From the NCBI GenBank assembly GCA_013822425.1, contig PNKL01000001.1:62001-126000 (forward strand): DNA of 64,000 bases, in the 5' to 3' direction. The notes under the pieces were generated by a model. That model did not search any database and was not told the origin of the DNA. It saw nothing but the letters and a program-made list of their open reading frames with translations. Shown here one piece after another: positions 18,196-30,181 of this stretch (its first letter is position 1; each line of letters begins with the position of its first letter). The translations under genes were made by a program, and so were the position numbers. This DNA comes from Gemmatimonas sp. GTDB lineage: Bacteria; Gemmatimonadota; Gemmatimonadetes; Gemmatimonadales; Gemmatimonadaceae.

Positions 18196-19245
18196 CTATC
18201 TCCCCTTGAACAGCGCCTTCCTGAATGTCTCCACGCCATCCGCCCGCAGCCGGATCAGGTAGACGCCCGTCGGCGCGGCGCGCCCCGAATCGTCGGTTCC
18301 GTCCCACGACAGACGGGGATCGCAGCCCGTGTTGCTGCCCTCGCTCGCGCGACCATATCGTCCGGCGGCGAAGGTCGCGGACGACGGGAATGCCGGACCG
18401 GGAATGAGCGAACGCACGAGGTTGCCGCGCAGGTCGAGCACCTGCAGTTCGACCGCCGACGCCGTGCGCAGGTCAAACCAGATGCACGTGCCGTTCACGC
18501 GGTCGTTCGGGAACGGGTTCGGGAAGTTCTGGAAGAGCGTCGTCGCCGGCGGCACCGACGGGTCCACCACGACGAGCGAGGCCGCGCTCGAGACGCGGGT
18601 CGAGTCGCCCGTTGACGGAATCCACGCCGACACCGACCAGCGATACGAGGTGTTCCCCTCGAGATCGCGCACCGGGGCGTACACCGTATCGTCAAGCCGG
18701 CCGACGAGCACCGGGTTGCCGTTCGACTCCACCACGCGAATCTCGTACTGCCAGCGGCCGGCCGACGCATCGATGCGGGCCGAGCGCCAGGTGAACAACG
18801 GCCGCTTCGTGTAGACCACCGAACCGTTGGGGTTGTTCGGCGACATCAGCGTTAGCCAGGGCGCGGTGTTGAAGGGGCCCGAGATCGCCGAGTTCACCTG
18901 CAGGCCGGCCGCGGTGGTAACGACACCGCGCCAGTAGACAGTGCTCCGCTCGGGCAAAAGCCGTCGCGGCGCGATGGTCTGGCTCGTGCCGGCGCCCGTG
19001 ACGGTGGTGTCGCTCAGCAGGCCGGTGGCGAACGACGTATTCGTCGCGACCTGGAGCGTGAACCGCAGCGGCAGGTCGGCAGGGACAAACCCCGTCGCGA
19101 CGATCGTGAACGCGGGAATGCCGTCGCGCAGCGGATTGTCGGTGGGGCCGATGACCGACACGCTGCGCTGCGCGGCGGCGGGAATGCTCCAGGCCAGCGT
19201 GCCCGCGACGAACAGCGCCCGCCACCATCGGTCCGTGCGCCGCAT
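18196..19245 (-). CDS. Secreted protein with C-terminal FlgD/sorting-type Ig-like domain
   Basis: 349 residues from ATG 19245 with a signal peptide (MRRTDRWWRALFVAGTLAWS, then IPAAAQ). Middle region: two fibronectin-like beta domains (FTLQVATNTSFATGLLSDTTV; WQYEIRVVESNGNPVLVGRLDDTVYAP). The C-terminal ~100 residues start with LFQNFPNPFPNDRV and end with LSWDGTDDSGRAAPTGVYLIRLRADGVETFRKALFKGR. This is the FlgD-Ig-like module that ends many secreted proteins in this part of the bacterial tree. Function of the protein is unknown; surface or periplasmic location is inferred. It is the last gene of the smc-containing minus-strand run. Confidence 0.75.
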   Translation of the reverse strand: MRRTDRWWRALFVAGTLAWSIPAAAQRSVSVIGPTDNPLRDGIPAFTIVATGFVPADLPLRFTLQVATNTSFATGLLSDTTVTGAGTSQTIAPRRLLPERSTVYWRGVVTTAAGLQVNSAISGPFNTAPWLTLMSPNNPNGSVVYTKRPLFTWRSARIDASAGRWQYEIRVVESNGNPVLVGRLDDTVYAPVRDLEGNTSYRWSVSAWIPSTGDSTRVSSAASLVVVDPSVPPATTLFQNFPNPFPNDRVNGTCIWFDLRTASAVELQVLDLRGNLVRSLIPGPAFPSSATFAAGRYGRASEGSNTGCDPRLSWDGTDDSGRAAPTGVYLIRLRADGVETFRKALFKGR

Positions 19246-19307
19246 GGGGTGGCCGGCCGCCGCGCCGCGCGCGGCAGCCGCCGGCGAACGTTCGTGCACA
19301 GCCTGGA

Positions 19308-22817
<3,510 letters not shown>

Positions 22818-24110
22818 TTAGAACGTTCTCCCGGTTCGATACGCCAACTGCGGTGCGAACCCGGCCGCGCGGAGATCCGCGTCGAGGGGCACCGCCGCAG
22901 CGGCCGTTGCAAAGGCGCCTGCGAAGAGGCGCACGCTTCCATCGTCCTGCACCAACGCATACGCCGGCACGCCGCGGGCGGCCAGCGCGGCCACGCGCAC
23001 GGTCACCGCACCGCGCGGCACGTCCGCTTCCAGCAACAGCGCCAACGGCACCCGCACCACTGCGCCCGCGCCGGCGCGCAACCGGTCGTCGCTCCGCAGG
23101 GCGGCGAGCAACGAATCCGCGCCGGCACGATCCAGCCACGCGCCGGCGATCACCTTGTTCCAGCGTGCACGCGTTGCGCCCAACAGGACCGGCGACACCG
23201 TGAGGCCGGCCAGTTGGTTGCCGCGTTCCCGAATCCACAAATTTGCACCCGCGACAGTGTTTGTCGCCACAAGCTCGACGGCGAATTGTGCGGCGGCGGC
23301 GCTGTCGCGGGGATTGACAGGCTCGGGGACGCGCACTGTATCGGCGGGCGGGGGGACCGGCGTTGCGACCTCCGCTGGCTGAACCGGGGCGGCGGGCGCG
23401 GCCGCGCCGTGCGGTCGCGCCGCGCCGCGCGTGGATTGCCGCCAGAGGGCGATGCCTGCGATGACGAGCGACACGCCGACGGCGGCGGCGACCACCAGCC
23501 GGCCGCGCGACCGCGGCCGGCGCTCGCGGCGCGCCGCCGCGGGCACCGGGGACGGAACGCGCTCGCCCGCCTGCGCGATGACCCGCCACTCCATCGGGAT
23601 GTCGGCATCGCCCACCGCCACGACACCGTCCGTTTGACGCACGAGCGCCTCGAGCGCCGGTGTGCCGGCCCGCGTCACGATGAGGAGCAGCGCGCCCGCC
23701 TCGGCGAATCCCGCCGCCAATCGGCTCCATCGGTCACTCCGGAGCATTTCCTCGGGGAGCGTCGATGCGTTGCCGCGCGGCAAGATGAAGAGCGAGGCCG
23801 TCCCATCGGCAGCGGGCCGGGCGACCTCGTTGAGCGAGACGCCGCGGAGGAAGCTGTCGATGAGGCCCGGCGCATCGGCAGCGCCGGCGAGCGCGCGAAG
23901 TGCCGCAGGAGCGCCCACCAGGTCGGCTACCGCCACGCGCCGTTCGCGCGCGGTGGCCCGTGCCGCACCCAGCGCCACCCGCGCCGTCGCCTCGGTGTCG
24001 ACGCCGATGACGACGGCCGACGAGAGGCCGCCGAGCTGTGGCGCGAGGCGGCGCCCTTCCTCTTCCCAGGGGTCCGGGGCCGGCGCAGTCGGACGCCGGC
24101 GACCGATCAC
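22818..24110 (-). CDS. Membrane-anchored pseudo-BY-kinase/ParA-like protein with SPOR-like tail
   Basis: 430 residues from GTG 24110, overlapping the upstream stop by 4 bp. Residues ~25-185 follow the layout of bacterial tyrosine-kinase (CpsD/ParA) ATPase domains (VVIGVDTEATARVALGAARATA; APGLIDSFLRGVSLNEV; LFILPRGNASTLPEEMLRSDRWSRL; LLLIVTRAGTPALEALV), but the Walker A lysine motif is absent, so ATP binding is doubtful. One membrane segment (RLVVAAAVGVSLVIAGIALW) is followed by a Pro/Ala linker. The C-terminal ~75 residues (YALVQDDGSVRLFAGAFATA) resemble a SPOR peptidoglycan-binding domain. Inferred: an envelope scaffold. Coupling to smc is positional only. Confidence 0.6.
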   Translation of the reverse strand: MIGRRRPTAPAPDPWEEEGRRLAPQLGGLSSAVVIGVDTEATARVALGAARATARERRVAVADLVGAPAALRALAGAADAPGLIDSFLRGVSLNEVARPAADGTASLFILPRGNASTLPEEMLRSDRWSRLAAGFAEAGALLLIVTRAGTPALEALVRQTDGVVAVGDADIPMEWRVIAQAGERVPSPVPAAARRERRPRSRGRLVVAAAVGVSLVIAGIALWRQSTRGAARPHGAAAPAAPVQPAEVATPVPPPADTVRVPEPVNPRDSAAAAQFAVELVATNTVAGANLWIRERGNQLAGLTVSPVLLGATRARWNKVIAGAWLDRAGADSLLAALRSDDRLRAGAGAVVRVPLALLLEADVPRGAVTVRVAALAARGVPAYALVQDDGSVRLFAGAFATAAAAVPLDADLRAAGFAPQLAYRTGRTF

Positions 24111-25594
24111 GGGATGGACTCGAAGAGCCAGTACGGAAGGCCGCTGCGGCGACCCGCATCCTCGGCTGCTTCGCGTGTGGGGAAGGGGCCGGCGACCACG
24201 CGGTACACCGTCGTGCCGGCGCGCTCGCTGACTTGCACGCGCGCTGCCGATCCGTCGACGCGCACGGCCGCGGCCATGGAGCGCGCGCGGCTCTCCGACA
24301 GTACCGCCGCGAAACTCAGCATCCAGCCGCGTCCCGCGGACTCGGCTCGCGCCGCGGGGGGCGGCACCGGATTGAGCGCCGCGGCCACGGGGGCGGGGAG
24401 TGCGTCTGGCTCCGGCTCAGCCGCAAGCGAATCGGCGGCGAGGGAATCGGCGTACGCATCCGCGAACCTGACCGGTTCGTCCAGCGCGGCGGAGCGCGGC
24501 CGGAACCCGTTCCAGCGCACGAGCGCCCACACGTCGGTGGCGCCGGTGAGGAGGCGGGCGCGCTCACGCTGCGTCTCCGCATCCACGATCACCAGCGCGT
24601 CGCCGTCGGCGAGGGCGAGCGCGCCGTCGGGCGCGATGAGGGGCAGGTCGGGGCGCCAGGCCGTGGCCACGGTGGCGATGACGCGGTGCGTGCCGACGGC
24701 GACCACGTACGCCGAGTCGCCGCTCGCCGACTGGGCCAGCAGGTATTGCCCGTCCGGGTCCATGCGCAACGCGGCGGGCGGGCCGGGGAGCGTGATGCGA
24801 TCGCGCACCGCGGCCTCGTAGCGGTCGACGACGTACAGCGTCGCGCTGTTTCGCACCGCGACGAAGAGACGGTCGCCGCTCGGTGTGGGGACGACCGCGC
24901 GCACCGCATCGTTGAACGTGACGGTGAGCGAGCGCTCGAGGTCGCGCGTGCGCAGTCCCTCGAGGTGGTCGCCGGCGGCGAGGTAGATGCGGTCGCCGAC
25001 CTCGGTGGCAATCACCAGGTCGGCGCCCCCGATGGTGGTGCTGTCGGTGACCTTCGTCTCCGGCGGCTGCACCTTGCGGATCGTGACGCGCCCGTCCGTG
25101 TCGTCGCTCAGGATGAGGAGCGTCCCGTCGGGAAGCGGCACCAGCGTGCGCGCCGGCGTGGGCGGGCGAAAGCGCCACGTCGCGCTGCTGGTGAGCCGCA
25201 CCACCTCGCCCGTGGGGGCGACGCCGAAGACGGCATAGCCGGTCGCCGAGGCGAGGGCGCGCAGCCGCTCGCTCGTGGCCGGGGTGACGCGTCCAACGCG
25301 CAGGTCAACGCGCACCGGAATGCGCGCCGCGTCGAGCACGACCAGGATGCCTTGCTGCGCGTCGAAGGCCAGCGCGCCAGTGATGGCGGGCACGGACTGC
25401 GCCGAGCTCCAGACGGAGCTGTCTCGCCACCAGCGGTAAGCGCGGGCCGTCCCGCCGCCGCGCGGAAAGCGCAGCAGGACCGCATCCGGTCCCGATGCGC
25501 CCACCGACGCGCCGCCGCTCAGGACGCCGGCGTCCGGCGTCTTCGCGCAGGCGGACAGCAGGAGGGCGGTCAGGAGGAGGGCGGGGCGCCGCAT
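24107..25594 (-). CDS. Lipoprotein with beta-propeller-like body and C-terminal SPOR domain
   Basis: 495 residues from ATG 25594. The lipobox is at MRRPALLLTALLLSACAKTP (Cys16). The body (residues ~40-340) has repeating four-stranded blade-like text with VVPTPSGDRLFVAVRNSATLYVVDRYEAAVRDRITLPGPPAALRMDPDGQYLLAQ, typical of YVTN/WD-type propellers. A low-complexity Ala/Pro/Asp stretch follows. The last ~75 residues are a SPOR domain (GRGWMLSFAAVLSESRARSMAAAV...RVQVSERAGTTVYRVVAGPFPTREAAEDAGRRSGLPYWLF). SPOR domains bind denuded peptidoglycan at division sites. First gene of the run that continues into the pseudo-kinase gene and smc. Confidence 0.75.
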   Translation of the reverse strand: MRRPALLLTALLLSACAKTPDAGVLSGGASVGASGPDAVLLRFPRGGGTARAYRWWRDSSVWSSAQSVPAITGALAFDAQQGILVVLDAARIPVRVDLRVGRVTPATSERLRALASATGYAVFGVAPTGEVVRLTSSATWRFRPPTPARTLVPLPDGTLLILSDDTDGRVTIRKVQPPETKVTDSTTIGGADLVIATEVGDRIYLAAGDHLEGLRTRDLERSLTVTFNDAVRAVVPTPSGDRLFVAVRNSATLYVVDRYEAAVRDRITLPGPPAALRMDPDGQYLLAQSASGDSAYVVAVGTHRVIATVATAWRPDLPLIAPDGALALADGDALVIVDAETQRERARLLTGATDVWALVRWNGFRPRSAALDEPVRFADAYADSLAADSLAAEPEPDALPAPVAAALNPVPPPAARAESAGRGWMLSFAAVLSESRARSMAAAVRVDGSAARVQVSERAGTTVYRVVAGPFPTREAAEDAGRRSGLPYWLFESIP

Positions 25595-25632
25595 CACTGC
25601 AATTTGCCGGGATGGATGGTCAGGCGAAAGGC

Positions 25633-25780
25633 GATTGAGGATTTGGACCCAGGATTGCGATAGAGGATCGCGATTCAGGATCACGATGCGCGATGGCCCG
25701 ACGGAGCTCCGCCGGGCCATCGCCAATCGCTATCAGTAATCGCGATCCAGGATCGCAATCCTGGGTCCAAATCCTCAATC
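25633..25780. terminator. 148-bp nested palindrome, GATTGAGGATT family, copy 2
   Basis: The outer 29 bases at each end (25633-25661 and 25752-25780) are exact reverse complements and begin GATTGAGGATTTGGACCCAG. Inside lie a second pair, GGATCGCGATT/AATCGCGATCC, and a core, GCGATGGCCCG/CGGGCCATCGC, with a 12-base loop. The right end touches the stop codon of the large outer-membrane gene, so the RNA can fold into a very long hairpin directly after translation ends. It is related in sequence to 13868-14000. Confidence 0.75.
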
Positions 25781-28700
25781 TAGAATGACGGCCCCAGCGT
25801 CCAGAACCAGTACCCCTTCTTCGACGCCGCATCGAGCGGGAACGATTTGTCGATGCGCAGGATGGCGAAGTTGAACAGGTTGATGCGGAATCCGTAGCCG
25901 TAGCTGCGCAGCGGGTACCGTTGGCTGGCCCAGTCGTAGTTGTCCGGACGAGACATCGACAGCTTCTGCCCCTTGTTCCATGCCATGCCGGCGTCGGCGA
26001 AGATCAGGCCATCCACGGGGACAAAGCTGACCGTCCGCCGCTTGACCTTGAACGGCCGCAAGACGGGGAACCGCAATTCGACGTTGCCGAACGCCACGCG
26101 ACTGCCGATCAACTGCTTGGTCGAGCACTCTCCCGTTCCGCCCGGGACCGTCCCGCAGACGCTCGAGTAGTAACTCCCGCGGTCGTACCCGCGCATCCGG
26201 TCGGCGCGCCCGATGTACTTCAGGAACTGGGTCTCGCCGCTTCCCACCGAGATGTTCGTCTGCACGCGCGTGGCCAGCGTGAGGTAGCTGAACAGGATCG
26301 CGTCGTAGCGCCGGTAGTCGGCGTTGTAGTTGGTCCAGCTCAGGTTGCCGCTGGCCTGTTCGAGCCCAAACCGGTAGCGCTGTCCGAAAATGGGGCCGGT
26401 GTAGCCGTTGATCGTGTTGTCGTGCACGAACGCCGCGTACGGCGCCACGAAGTTCAGCGAACCGAAGTTCACGATGCTGTCCAGGTAGATCTGCGTCGTG
26501 TACCCGTACGCGTAGTCCACCCCTTGGCTCACGTACATCAGGGAGCGGTCGATATTGTTCAGGCTCATGCCGTACTCGAACCGCTTGAACCGGTTCAGCG
26601 GATAGATGCCGGCGAGACTCGCCGTCCGCTGGATGTAGCGCCCGATGGCCTGGACCTGCACCGCCTGCGTGGCGCTGACGGGCGTGAGTGCGGAGCCGGA
26701 CAGGAAGAAGAACGGCTGCTGCTGGATGGTGACCTGGTACTGGAAACGGCGCGCCAGCGAAAGGTATGCCGCGTAGACTTGCGCTTCCTCCACCCGCCCG
26801 TTGATGCTGCCAGCCAACACGAGGCGCTTGTTGCCGACCAGGTCCGCCAGCACGATGGCCGTCCCGCCGTAGACGCCGCGGCCGTAGTTGTTCTGCGCGT
26901 AGCCCACCTGCGGGCGCGCGATGTACTCGGGGCGCAACGAGCCGGGGTAGCGATTCTCGGTGAACTTCGAGGTGTCGGGGAGCGCGTACGTCGCGTTCTC
27001 CAGCAGCGACGCGACGCTGATGCCCGCGCCCGGCGCACCCAGGCGCTCGGGCAGCCGGTCGGCCGGCCGGAGGCCGCCCTCACCGCGATAGACCGACTGA
27101 CGGCGCGGATCGCGCGTGGCGCTCGTCGTGGCCTGGGCCGTTGCGAGCACCGAGTCGCGTCCCGTGGCCGCCTTGGCCACGATCGCCCTGACATTCGCCT
27201 CGGCGGCGGCGCGTTCGTGCGCGCGCTGCAGCGCAGCCGAATCCGGCGCCACCGCCGGGCCGGCGGCTTGGCCGGTGGCGACGACGGCCGCCTCGCGATA
27301 CGGCTCGCCCTTGAACTGCCGCGGGTTCGTCACCTGCCAGACGGTGTAGCTGTTGTTCTCACTGTACACGAACGCCATGCGGTCGGCGCCCTGGGCCCAC
27401 GTGAGCGCCGGGCTGTTCTCGGTCACCGACTGCACGCCGCCGACGAGCCGCGTCAACTGGTAGTGCTGCTGGTCTGCCAGGTCGTACAGAAAGACCTGCG
27501 GAATCCCCTCGCGGTCGCTGATGAACGCCACCGACTTGCCGTCGGGCGCCCACTGCGGGTTGAGGTTCTTGCCCGCCTGACCGGGGAGCACCGCGCTCGT
27601 CCCCATCTCCAGGTCGAGCACGCTGATGCGCCACGAGCCGTATCGCATGACATCGAGCTGCGTCTGCGGCCCGCGCTCGCTCACAAACGCCACCTTCCTG
27701 CCGTCCGGCGACCAAGCTGGCATCAAATCGCCGTACAGGTCGTTCGTCAGGCGGCGGAGGTTCTTGCCGTCGGCGTCAATGACGTACAGGTCGGAGACGC
27801 CGCCGCTGAGCCCGCTGAAGACGATCTGCCGGCCGTCCGGCGACCACGACGGGCCCACCATCGCGTCGAGCGAGGTGTCGAGCCGCCGCACGACATCGCG
27901 CTTCCGGACGTCGGCAACATACAGCACGTCCTTGCCGCCGCGCTGCGCCGTGAAGGCCAGGTAGCGCCCATCGCGGGAGAAGGCGCTTTGCGAGTAGGCG
28001 TAGCGCAGCTCCTCGAACTCCGGATTGAGCGTGCTCTTCGTGAGCCGCTTCAGCCGCTTCCCCGACTGTGCGTCCGCGAGATAGAGGTCGAGGAAGACCT
28101 CGGCCTTCACCAGGCTGCCGGTGGAGATGTACGCGATGTACTTGCCGTCGTTCGAGAGCGCGGGCGCCACATAGACGGGAATGACGCCACCCGTCTTGCG
28201 TTCGGTGAGCAGCGACGTGGCGATCTTGCGGGGCCGGTCCAGCTTCTCCACCTGCGGCAGGTACTGCGCCTGCATCGCGTCCTTCCAGTCGCCGCCCAGT
28301 TCCTCGACCGAGAGGCCGGTGTGGCGCTTGATGGCGCGCTCATGCCCCAGCGTCGGCGTGGACTGCATGATCTCGCCGACGATCTCGTCGCCCCAGCGCG
28401 CGCCGACGTAGCGCCAGAAGGACTCGCCGTACCGGTACGGGAAGTACTGGTCGGGGCGCCGGTCGAGGTCTTCGATGGTCGGGAACTTGCCGCTGAGGGT
28501 GGCGTCGCGGATGACGCCGTCGGTGGCCGGATGGACGGGGCCGATGGAGAGATACTCGGCCATGCCCTCGATGAACCAGAGCGGGGGCATGCGCTGCTGC
28601 AGCGTCTCGAGGCCCTGGCCTGCCTTGCCGCGCGCGAAGATGTCGTACTGGAACTGGTGCACCATTTCGTGCGTCAGCACCTGCTCTGCCTGGCCGAGAT

Positions 28701-29073
28701 TGCCGGTGAGGAAGAACATGTTGCGCTGGCGCAGCGCGTCGGTGACACCGCCCGTCCCTTCGCCGGGGTCGCCGACGACGTTGTTCTGGGCGAACGCGCC
28801 GCGCGACGCGAAGATGATGATCGGTTTGCGTTCCTTGAACGTGTAGCCCATCAGGCGGGACAGCCGAGCGTACGACCGTTCGGCGAGGCTGCCGCTGATG
28901 CGCGCGACCTGGGCCTCTTCGGGGTAGTAGTGGATGTCGAAGTGTTCGGTCTTCAGGACCTTCCAGTTGAAATGCCGGAACTGGACCTGGTTCTTCCCGA
29001 AGTAGCCCTGAGCGGCCACTGGCGGCGCGAGGCAGAGGCTCAGGCACAGACCCGCGAGGCGGACTTTTGACAT
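25780..29073 (-). CDS. Peptidase-MA / TolB-type propeller / outer-membrane barrel fusion
   Basis: 1097 residues from ATG 29073 (GGGAG five bases upstream), with signal peptide MSKVRLAGLCLSLCLAPPVA. Residues ~30-260 are a Peptidase-MA-like zinc domain: TEHFDIHYYPEE and the H-E-x-x-H motif in VLTHEMVHQFQYD, then PPLWFIEGMAEYLS. Residues ~290-600 hold TolB-type propeller repeats (LSNDGKYIAYIS, FSRDGRYLAFTAQRGG, WSPDGRQIVFSG, WSPDGRKVAFVSERG, WAPDGKSVAFISDREG). The C-terminal ~400 residues are rich in aromatic beta strands and end in F (GYWFWTLGPSF), as in surface-antigen/BamA-like barrels. Inferred: an outer-membrane protein with a periplasmic or surface peptidase. Substrate unknown. Confidence 0.85.
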   Translation of the reverse strand: MSKVRLAGLCLSLCLAPPVAAQGYFGKNQVQFRHFNWKVLKTEHFDIHYYPEEAQVARISGSLAERSYARLSRLMGYTFKERKPIIIFASRGAFAQNNVVGDPGEGTGGVTDALRQRNMFFLTGNLGQAEQVLTHEMVHQFQYDIFARGKAGQGLETLQQRMPPLWFIEGMAEYLSIGPVHPATDGVIRDATLSGKFPTIEDLDRRPDQYFPYRYGESFWRYVGARWGDEIVGEIMQSTPTLGHERAIKRHTGLSVEELGGDWKDAMQAQYLPQVEKLDRPRKIATSLLTERKTGGVIPVYVAPALSNDGKYIAYISTGSLVKAEVFLDLYLADAQSGKRLKRLTKSTLNPEFEELRYAYSQSAFSRDGRYLAFTAQRGGKDVLYVADVRKRDVVRRLDTSLDAMVGPSWSPDGRQIVFSGLSGGVSDLYVIDADGKNLRRLTNDLYGDLMPAWSPDGRKVAFVSERGPQTQLDVMRYGSWRISVLDLEMGTSAVLPGQAGKNLNPQWAPDGKSVAFISDREGIPQVFLYDLADQQHYQLTRLVGGVQSVTENSPALTWAQGADRMAFVYSENNSYTVWQVTNPRQFKGEPYREAAVVATGQAAGPAVAPDSAALQRAHERAAAEANVRAIVAKAATGRDSVLATAQATTSATRDPRRQSVYRGEGGLRPADRLPERLGAPGAGISVASLLENATYALPDTSKFTENRYPGSLRPEYIARPQVGYAQNNYGRGVYGGTAIVLADLVGNKRLVLAGSINGRVEEAQVYAAYLSLARRFQYQVTIQQQPFFFLSGSALTPVSATQAVQVQAIGRYIQRTASLAGIYPLNRFKRFEYGMSLNNIDRSLMYVSQGVDYAYGYTTQIYLDSIVNFGSLNFVAPYAAFVHDNTINGYTGPIFGQRYRFGLEQASGNLSWTNYNADYRRYDAILFSYLTLATRVQTNISVGSGETQFLKYIGRADRMRGYDRGSYYSSVCGTVPGGTGECSTKQLIGSRVAFGNVELRFPVLRPFKVKRRTVSFVPVDGLIFADAGMAWNKGQKLSMSRPDNYDWASQRYPLRSYGYGFRINLFNFAILRIDKSFPLDAASKKGYWFWTLGPSF

Positions 29074-29086
29074 CGACGCTCCCGGC

Positions 29087-29452
29087 TTAGGACGTGATGG
29101 GGACCGCGGGGGCGTCGCCCCACAGCCGCTCGATCTGGTAGTACGACCGCATGGACGGGTGGAACACGTGCACGACGAAATCGACGAAGTCCACCAGGAC
29201 CCAGCGCCCGGTTTCGGCTCCCTCGACGGAGAACGCCTTCAGCCCCGCCCGTTCCATTCCATCGATGAGATGCTGCGCGACGCTTCGCACGTGCGTGTCG
29301 GACGTGCCCGAGGCGACGATGAAGTAGTCGGCCATGTCGGTCACGCCGTGCAGGTCGAGCAACACCACATCCTGTGCCTTGTTGTCAACGCAGAGCGACG
29401 CCGCGCGCCGCGCGTGGTCGGCAATGTCGGCTGGCGAACTGGCGGGGGACAT
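29087..29452 (-). CDS. rsfS: Ribosome silencing factor RsfS
   Basis: 121 residues. Family marks: DNKAQDVVLLDLHGVTDMADYFIVASGTSDTHVRSVAQHL and GRWVLVDFVDFVVHVFHPSMRSYYQIERLWGDA. RsfS binds uL14 and blocks 50S-30S joining under starvation. It is followed after 13 bp by the large outer-membrane gene on the same strand. The 268-bp space upstream (29453-29720) holds repeats only. Confidence 0.93.
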   Translation of the reverse strand: MSPASSPADIADHARRAASLCVDNKAQDVVLLDLHGVTDMADYFIVASGTSDTHVRSVAQHLIDGMERAGLKAFSVEGAETGRWVLVDFVDFVVHVFHPSMRSYYQIERLWGDAPAVPITS

Positions 29453-29676
29453 CTATGAGATCAACACCGGGGGTGGAAAAAGGTTCCGGGTGAGAAAACG
29501 GCGGAATACGACAGAATAAGACAGAGTACGGCGGAGCGATATCCCTCGGACGTGACGGTCCTGACCCAGCGTGTGCGGGAAGGACGCGCCCTCCGTCGAA
29601 GGGCCGCTGGCGGGCGGCGACTCCCGCGCGACCGCACGGACACAAGACGGGGAGCGCGACAACGCCCGCCCCCCGT

Positions 29677-29720
29677 CTGTTGTTTCTCTGTTGTTTCTCT
29701 GTTGTCTCTCTGTTGTTTCT
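29677..29720. repeat. Tandem CTGTTGTTTCTC repeat 3' of rplI
   Basis: About four 12-bp units of CTGTTGTTTCTC, one with TCTC instead of TTTC, abut the rplI stop codon. The reverse complement of this word (GAGAAACAACAG) forms the array at 43061-43131. The rest of 29453-29676 holds no gene that I can support, only short GACAGAATAAGACAGAG words near 29510. Confidence 0.7.
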
Positions 29721-30164
29721 CTAGCCTTTAATCACCCAGACCTTGATCTCCGGCTTCACGTCCGCGTGCAGCTTGATGCCGACCTTGTAGACACCGAGCG
29801 CCTTGATGGGCTCGCTCAGGTCGATCTGCCGCTTCTCGACGTGCACGCCCTGCGCCTCGAGCTGCGCGACGATGTCGCCCGACGTCACCGACCCGAACAG
29901 CTTGCCTTCCTCGCCCACGCGGGCGGCGAAGGTCAGGGAGATCGGCTCGATCTTGGCGGCAAACTCCTCGGCCGCCGTGCGGCGTGTGTTTTCCGCCGCC
30001 TCGAGCGTGGCCTTCTCCTGGGCGATGCGCTTCTTGTTGCCCGGCGTGGCCTCGTACGCGATGCCGCGCGGGAGCAGGAAGTTGCGCGCGTAGCCCGCCG
30101 ACACCTTCACGATGTCACCCGGATGCCCGAGCTTTTCCACCGCTTCTCGCAAAATGACTTCCAT
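29721..30164 (-). CDS. rplI: Ribosomal protein bL9
   Basis: 147 residues (MEVILREAVEKLGHPGDIVKVSAGYARNFLLPRGIAYEATPGNKKRI...). The N-terminal RNA-binding domain, the long connecting helix and the C-terminal domain (IVAQLEAQGVHVEKRQIDLSEPIKALGVYKVGIKLHADVKPEIKVWV) are all present. Last gene of the rpsF-rpsR-yybS-rplI operon. Confidence 0.96.
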   Translation of the reverse strand: MEVILREAVEKLGHPGDIVKVSAGYARNFLLPRGIAYEATPGNKKRIAQEKATLEAAENTRRTAAEEFAAKIEPISLTFAARVGEEGKLFGSVTSGDIVAQLEAQGVHVEKRQIDLSEPIKALGVYKVGIKLHADVKPEIKVWVIKG

Positions 30165-30181
30165 CGGAAACCCCTGAACGT

